Positions 6,009-9,334 of a stretch of 9,334 bases of DNA are shown one piece after another. The position numbers were made by a program, and so were the translations under genes. Position 1 is the stretch's first letter. Every line of letters starts with the position of its first letter. A model generated the notes under the pieces. It had not been told where the DNA came from. It saw nothing but the letters and a program-made list of their open reading frames with translations, and did no database searches. The DNA is from Anaerofilum sp. (GTDB taxonomy: Bacteria; Bacillota; Clostridia; Oscillospirales; Ruminococcaceae), in contig JAHHUF010000067.1 of NCBI GenBank assembly GCA_020024115.1, forward strand, positions 1 to 9,334. The letters run 5' to 3'.

Positions 6009-6725
6009 ATGAAACAGTTGTACATATTAGCGCAGCAAGTATGGGAAAAGGTAATAGCACTTTTACCGAATAAAAATGCTGTTTACTATATCAATGGGTC
6101 GGAAACTTTGCCACCGCCTCTTTCTGCAAAAGAGGAAGAAGCTGTTTTTGAGGGATTGAAAGAAGGCAAACAAAGCTGCAGAGATTTGTTAATCACGCAT
6201 AATTTGCGCTTGGTCGTGTATATTGCGAAAAAGTTTGAATCCAGGGGAGTTCCTTTGGAAGATATTATTTCGATTGGAACAATTGGTTTGATTAAAGCGG
6301 TGAATACATTTGCTCCGGAGAAAAAAATAAAGCTGGCAACTTATGCCAGCCGATGTATTGAAAATGAAATTTTGATGTATCTGAGAAAAAGCAGCAATCG
6401 TAGACAGGAAGCAAGTATCGACGAACCACTTAACACAGATGCAGATGGGAATGAACTATTGCTTTCGGATGTGTTGGGCAGTGACCAAAATCAAGTTAGC
6501 AGCCGATTGGAACAAGATGCTGAACGGGAAGTATTGTTGCGTGCAGTTGGGGAGTTGCCTGCAAGAGAATGTAAGATTATGTGTATGCGGTTTGGACTTA
6601 GCGGAGAGAAAGAGCATACACAAAAAGAGGTTGCAGACCAATTGGGAATTTCTCAAAGCTATATTTCTCGGCTGGAAAAACGCATTATTCGGCGGCTAAG
6701 GTGCAGATTGGAACAAAGTATTTAA
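6009..6725 (+). CDS. sigE: RNA polymerase sporulation sigma factor, pro-sigma-E
   Basis: This 238-residue sigma-70-family factor is nearly the same length as B. subtilis sigma-E (239). The N-terminal pro-peptide (about residues 1-26, amphipathic, MKQLYILAQQVWEKV...) leads to VYYINGSETLPPP. By alignment with the known cut site, SpoIIGA should cleave between Y26 and Y27. Region 2 is very typical (LITHNLRLVVYIAKKFESRG, then DIISIGTIGLIKAVNTF and KKIKLATYASRCIENEILMY). Region 4 has the helix-turn-helix (TQKEVADQLGISQSYISRLE). It is the early mother-cell factor. Its Shine-Dalgarno AAGGAGG lies 8 bases before ATG 6009. The TAA stop (6723-6725) abuts a MITE-like element that appears to have duplicated those three bases; the coding sequence is intact. 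Confidence 0.97.
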   Translation: MKQLYILAQQVWEKVIALLPNKNAVYYINGSETLPPPLSAKEEEAVFEGLKEGKQSCRDLLITHNLRLVVYIAKKFESRGVPLEDIISIGTIGLIKAVNTFAPEKKIKLATYASRCIENEILMYLRKSSNRRQEASIDEPLNTDADGNELLLSDVLGSDQNQVSSRLEQDAEREVLLRAVGELPARECKIMCMRFGLSGEKEHTQKEVADQLGISQSYISRLEKRIIRRLRCRLEQSI

Positions 6726-6831
6726 GGGCTATCTGAAAACTTGAAATGTTTATCTTTTTCTGTAATAAATTATCTGTTGTGTTAAAAATAATCAAAATCC
6801 AACAAGGATTTCTTAGTTTTCAGATATGCCC
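6726..6831. mobile_element. MITE-like inverted-repeat element inserted at the sigE stop codon
   Basis: The ends are near-perfect inverted repeats: GGGCTATCTGAAAACT (6726-6741) against AGTTTTCAGATATGCCC (6815-6831), differing by one bulged base. The element is 106 bp, AT-rich and non-coding. TAA flanks both sides (6723-6725 and 6832-6834), a 3-bp target duplication as expected for IS5-group (TNA target) elements. The group assignment is inference. An inner hairpin AAATCC/GGATTT (6795-6800/6806-6811) is also present. Lying between convergent genes, the folded transcript could act as a terminator for both. Confidence 0.65.
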
Positions 6832-6838
6832 TAATCTA

Positions 6839-7348
6839 TTAACCACTTAATCTGCAAGAAGCATCTCGCACAAACAGTTGAATCAAACCATTCATTAGGT
6901 TTGGTTCGGGTTTGGGCAAAAAGAGTGAATAGCGAAATTTTCCTTTTTCCCATAAAGCAAGTTGTGGCCCTGCGTGATTGTGGTAGAGGGTAATATTGAC
7001 ATTATCAATTGAAAAATGATGCGTACTGGAATAGGGAAGATGAATTTTTCTGCTGATATCTCGGTTGGTGTTTACTGCTGCACGAAATAAAGCGGTTTCG
7101 CCATCTGATATCTTAAATTCCAATTCAGCAATAAACCCATCAATAATACGGCTGCCTTGAAAAGATAAAAATTCTGCATTGGGAATGCTGACAAATTCAA
7201 AGCCTGTTCGAGCAATAAAATCCAACCCACACCAGACCACGCTTTTTTCATTGCCTTTGGAAGAAGTGCGGCGAAAATCAGCAATAAACCAACCAACACA
7301 TAAACCAATCAAAGCGGCAAGCAGTAACCATATATAGGACATTTCCAT
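6839..7348 (-). CDS. Membrane-anchored protein of unknown function between sigE and sigG
   Basis: This 169-residue protein has one N-terminal membrane helix (MEMSYIWLLLAALIGLCVGW, residues about 4-23), then a basic stretch (DFRRTSSKGNEK) and a soluble domain of about 140 residues with alternating beta-like segments (for example GSRIIDGFIAELEFKISDGE and HHFSIDNVNITLYHNHAGPQ). It ends in a pattern like RYSLFLPKPEPNLMNGLIQL. I do not recognise the family; the C-terminal part faintly recalls DUF4367-like domains, at low confidence. ATG 7348 is chosen because AAGGAGGG (7356-7363) is well placed; an upstream in-frame start at 7402 lacks such a site. It is antisense to the sigma genes, convergent with sigE and divergent from sigG. 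A sigma-K-like -10 lies just upstream, which hints at late mother-cell expression. Confidence 0.8.
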   Translation of the reverse strand: MEMSYIWLLLAALIGLCVGWFIADFRRTSSKGNEKSVVWCGLDFIARTGFEFVSIPNAEFLSFQGSRIIDGFIAELEFKISDGETALFRAAVNTNRDISRKIHLPYSSTHHFSIDNVNITLYHNHAGPQLALWEKGKFRYSLFLPKPEPNLMNGLIQLFVRDASCRLSG

Positions 7349-7368
7349 AAAAATTCCCTCCTTTTTTG

Positions 7369-7396
7369 TACTATATGCAGTGATATATAAAGTTGT
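7369..7396 (-). promoter_or_regulatory. Sigma-K-like promoter of the antisense membrane protein gene
   Basis: On the minus strand CATATAGTA (7369-7377) matches the sigma-K -10 consensus CATAnnnTA. An AC about 17 bases upstream (around 7395-7396, within TTCACAAC) gives the -35. The 13-mer ACTGCATATAGTA (7369-7381) is identical to the one at 4611-4623. The predicted start lies at the edge of the Shine-Dalgarno site, so the leader would be very short (about 15 bases). Confidence 0.45.
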
Positions 7397-7430
7397 GAAC
7401 ATTCATCGGAAAAAGTTGGAACATTTTTCT

Positions 7431-7460
7431 GTGAATGTTTTTCTGCAAAAAGGGAATACT
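7431..7460 (+). promoter_or_regulatory. Sigma-F/G-type promoter candidate for sigG
   Basis: GGGAATACT (7452-7460) fits the forespore -10 pattern GGnnAnAnT. GTGAA (7431-7435), 16 bases upstream, is a partial match to the -35 GYATA. Transcription would start near 7467, about 23 bases before ATG 7490. In B. subtilis sigG is transcribed by sigma-F and then by sigma-G itself, which fits. Confidence 0.45.
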
Positions 7461-7489
7461 GTTGTAAAATTTGTTGGAGGGAAGTCTGA

Positions 7490-8260
7490 ATGTATACAAA
7501 TAAGGTGGAAATTTGTGGAGTCAATACAGCTCGTCTTCCAATTTTAAAAGAAAGCCAAAAGATAGAACTGATGAAAAAAGCAAAAGCAGGGGATAAAAAT
7601 GCACGACAGCAAATGATAAATGGTAATTTGAGATTGGTACTAAGTGCAGTACAGAAATTTTCAGCCAGAGGTCAAAATATGGATGACTTGTTTCAAGTTG
7701 GTTGTATAGGTTTGATAAAAGCTATTGATAACTTTAATCCTGAAATGGGAGTGCGATTTTCTACCTATGGAGTGCCTATGATTGTAGGAGAAATCAAACG
7801 ATTTTTAAGAGATAACAATTCTATGCGTGTCAGCAGAACAATGCGAGACACTGCCAGCAAAGCTATGAAGGCAAAAGAACAACTACAAAAGCAACTGGGT
7901 AGAGAACCACGAATTGAAGAAATCTCCCATGCAATGCAGATGCCAAAAGAAACGGTTTCCATAGCATTGGAGTCAATTACTGAACCGGTTTCGTTATACG
8001 AGCCTTTATATAATGATAATGGGGATTCATTTTATGTGATGGACCAAATTCCAAGCCAAAGCAGTGAAGAAAATTGGATTAGCAATATTCAGTTTAAAGA
8101 TACAGTAAAATCATTGAGCAAACGAGAAAAGAAAATTATGTCTTTGCGTTATATGAAAGGAAAAACCCAAACCGAAGTAGCAAATCAAATTGGAATTAGT
8201 CAGGCACAAGTAAGTCGATTGGAAAAAAACGCAGTTCAGCAGATTGTTTCACAAATGTAA
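7490..8260 (+). CDS. sigG: RNA polymerase sporulation sigma factor sigma-G
   Basis: This 256-residue sigma-70-family protein closely follows B. subtilis sigma-G (260). The N-terminus NKVEICGVNTARLPIL is diagnostic. Region 2 reads NGNLRLVLSAVQKFSARG, DDLFQVGCIGLIKAIDNF and RFSTYGVPMIVGEIKRFLRD. Region 3 begins RVSRTMRD, and SITEPVSLYEPLYNDNGDSF links to region 4, with the helix-turn-helix TQTEVANQIGISQAQVSRLE. It directs late forespore genes after engulfment. There is no pro-peptide. ATG 7490 follows GGAGGG by 8 bases. Unlike the B. subtilis arrangement, an antisense gene and a MITE-like element separate it from sigE, so it needs its own promoter. Transcription ends in a strong hairpin shared with the convergent HAD gene. 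Confidence 0.97.
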   Translation: MYTNKVEICGVNTARLPILKESQKIELMKKAKAGDKNARQQMINGNLRLVLSAVQKFSARGQNMDDLFQVGCIGLIKAIDNFNPEMGVRFSTYGVPMIVGEIKRFLRDNNSMRVSRTMRDTASKAMKAKEQLQKQLGREPRIEEISHAMQMPKETVSIALESITEPVSLYEPLYNDNGDSFYVMDQIPSQSSEENWISNIQFKDTVKSLSKREKKIMSLRYMKGKTQTEVANQIGISQAQVSRLEKNAVQQIVSQM

Positions 8261-8284
8261 AACGAATAATTGAAACAGAAGTTA

Positions 8285-8342
8285 AAAAATTCACCCTCTT
8301 TTTAGTAAACAACAGTGTCTAATAAAAAGAGGGTGAATTTTT
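8285..8342. terminator. Bidirectional terminator between sigG and the HAD gene
   Basis: A perfect 20-bp stem (8285-8304 with 8323-8342, core TTCACCCTCTTTTTA) surrounds an 18-base loop. Stretches of A and T on both outer sides give U-rich tails in either direction. It lies between two convergent genes and overlaps the stop codon of the HAD gene. Confidence 0.9.
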
Positions 8343-8988
8343 ATCTTTTTTTGGTTTTGTCATTAAAACGACGCCGAGGAATCATTTCAATACCGTATGC
8401 AGTAAATGATTTTGCGAGGCTTGGAGCACCTTGAAATTGGATTGCAGTAATGCCAAGGTCGTAGGCGGCTTTTACATTGATAGGATTGTCATCTGTAAAT
8501 ATCGTTTCTTCTCGGTTCAGGTTATAACGCTCTAATAAAGTTTCATAAATAATAGGAGAAGGCTTATTCACCATCAATTCACAGCTGGCAACCCCACCAT
8601 CGAATAATTCCCAGAAATCGCGTTGTTCTAATAGGTTTAAAATATCACGAGAAATATTAGATAAATAATAAACATTATAATTGCGGCGTTTCAACTCTTT
8701 AATGATTGCAACAACAGCGTATTGTGTCCGAAGCATACTTGTCCAGTCGTCCAAAATTCCCTGAACTTCAAAAAAATAACCACTATTTTTGGCAGCAGTC
8801 AACATTTCCTGCTCGGCCTGCTCACGAGTCAGCTCACCGGCATCCATTTTCTTCCACTCATTTGAAGCAAAGGTCAGTTGAAAAAGGTCTTGCTCTAGCA
8901 CTTCATCACAAAAGCGGTCTGCAAGATAATTTAAGGGGTCAAATCCGACAACAACACCGCCTAAATCAAACACAATATTTTTATACAT
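8341..8988 (-). CDS. HAD superfamily phosphatase (subclass IA-like)
   Basis: This 215-residue cytoplasmic hydrolase has the four HAD motifs in order. Motif I is FDLGGVVVGFDP with nucleophile D8. Motif II is YYLSNIS with S110. Motif III is the lysine in NKPSPIIYE (K142). Motif IV is IFTDDNPINVKAA with D166 and D167. The helical cap lies between motifs I and II (about residues 17-95). Position 10 is Gly where most HAD phosphatases have the second Asp. The same DLG form occurs in YihX-like sugar-phosphate phosphatases such as E. coli YihX, so activity is still likely. Substrate not identifiable. ATG 8988 follows GGAGGG by 7 bases; the longer in-frame start at 9057 would overlap the promoter. It has a consensus housekeeping promoter, so it is probably not part of the sporulation programme. 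Confidence 0.88.
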   Translation of the reverse strand: MYKNIVFDLGGVVVGFDPLNYLADRFCDEVLEQDLFQLTFASNEWKKMDAGELTREQAEQEMLTAAKNSGYFFEVQGILDDWTSMLRTQYAVVAIIKELKRRNYNVYYLSNISRDILNLLEQRDFWELFDGGVASCELMVNKPSPIIYETLLERYNLNREETIFTDDNPINVKAAYDLGITAIQFQGAPSLAKSFTAYGIEMIPRRRFNDKTKKR

Positions 8989-9028
8989 CAATCGGCCCTC
9001 CGAAGAAAATAACATAATATATAATTCT

Positions 9029-9057
9029 ATTATACGGCTTTTATATAAGGTTGTCAA
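9029..9057 (-). promoter_or_regulatory. Consensus sigma-A promoter of the HAD gene
   Basis: On the minus strand TTGACA (9052-9057) and TATAAT (9029-9034) are both perfect and separated by exactly 17 bases. The predicted transcription start near 9022 gives a leader of about 33 bases to ATG 8988. Strong constitutive expression is expected. Confidence 0.85.
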
Positions 9058-9069
9058 AATAAAATTTAT

Positions 9070-9098
9070 TTGAATAGGACAACATTTCCAGCTAATAT
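9070..9098 (+). promoter_or_regulatory. Possible promoter of the ymxH-like gene
   Basis: TTGAAT (9070-9075) and TAATAT (9093-9098) are 17 bases apart, each matching four of six consensus positions. A perfect TATAAT at 9106-9111 has no good -35 and sits close to the ribosome site; it is the alternative -10. The two divergent promoters share this intergenic stretch. Confidence 0.4.
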
Positions 9099-9129
9099 AT
9101 TGTACTATAATAATGAAAGGAGAAGCGTT

Positions 9130-9334
9130 ATGACACTCAAAGAGCTTGCAGATAAGGATATTGTTGACATCAAAACAGGAGTTAATTATGGCAAAGCGGA
9201 TGACCTGGAATTTGATCCATCAAAAGCATTTATAGAAAAAATGATTTTACATGGAAGGCTTCGTTTATTTGGGCTTTTAGGCAGGGAAAAAGATATATAT
9301 ATTGATTGGAGCAAAATCATTACAATTGGAGAAG
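9130..9334 (+). CDS. ymxH: YlmC/YmxH-family PRC-barrel protein (3' end outside window)
   Basis: The first 68 codons are present and the gene runs off the right edge. MTLKELADKDIVDIKTGVNY, KADDLEFDP and the strand-rich FGLLGREKDIYIDWSKIITI match the small PRC-barrel proteins of the YlmC/YmxH family (usually about 80-90 residues), so little is missing. ATG 9130 follows AAAGGAG by 6-7 bases. In many Firmicutes a gene of this family lies just after sigG, which supports the call; here the HAD gene interrupts. Reported family members are linked to sporulation, but the molecular role is not established. Confidence 0.8.
   Translation, partial: MTLKELADKDIVDIKTGVNYGKADDLEFDPSKAFIEKMILHGRLRLFGLLGREKDIYIDWSKIITIGE

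Noticed and set aside
1..9334. CRISPR array, tRNA, rRNA
   Set aside because: I saw no regularly spaced direct repeats, no tRNA cloverleaf with a plausible acceptor and anticodon, and no conserved rRNA segments on either strand.

Overview
The window looks like chromosomal DNA of a low-GC, endospore-forming member of the Clostridia. My best guess is an Oscillospirales/Ruminococcaceae-type gut organism. The evidence is an intact spoIIGA-sigE-sigG sporulation block followed by the start of a ymxH/ylmC-type PRC-barrel gene, AT-rich coding sequence, strong Shine-Dalgarno sites of the GGAGG type, and a small clostridial-type helical protein next to the block. The species call is inference.

Layout. 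Bases 1-300 hold a rho-independent terminator for a gene upstream of the window and a possible promoter. Bases 308 to about 3460 are a decayed ABC-exporter operon on the plus strand: three membrane-protein genes and one ATPase, all broken by frameshifts or in-frame stops, although the protein-level motifs are still readable. Bases 3460-3680 are a compositionally different stretch with inverted repeats and a perfect 14-bp hairpin. A HIT-family hydrolase gene follows on the minus strand (3700-4164). Bases 4165-4677 carry no gene: they hold the HIT promoter, a GC-rich block of many hairpins (4254-4468) ending in a terminator-like structure, and a sigma-K-like promoter. That promoter lies ahead of a 100-residue helical protein (4678-4980), which ends in a strong terminator.

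The sporulation block is spoIIGA (5124-5993), sigE (6009-6725), a minus-strand membrane-anchored protein of unknown function (6839-7348) and sigG (7490-8260). A MITE-like inverted-repeat element of 106 bp sits exactly at the sigE stop codon. Convergent to sigG, and sharing its bidirectional terminator, is a HAD-family phosphatase gene (8341-8988, minus) with a consensus sigma-A promoter. Divergent from that is the truncated ymxH-like gene (9130-9334).

How they work together. By homology, SpoIIGA is the membrane protease that removes the N-terminal pro-peptide of pro-sigma-E in the mother cell, and sigma-G is the late forespore factor. The sequence upstream of sigG fits a sigma-F/G-type promoter. 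The helical protein and the antisense membrane protein carry an identical 13-base motif containing a sigma-K -10 match, so both may be late mother-cell genes. Nothing here is a proven new system. The most unusual items are the multi-hairpin GC-rich block, the MITE that duplicated a stop codon, and the paired sigma-K-like promoters.
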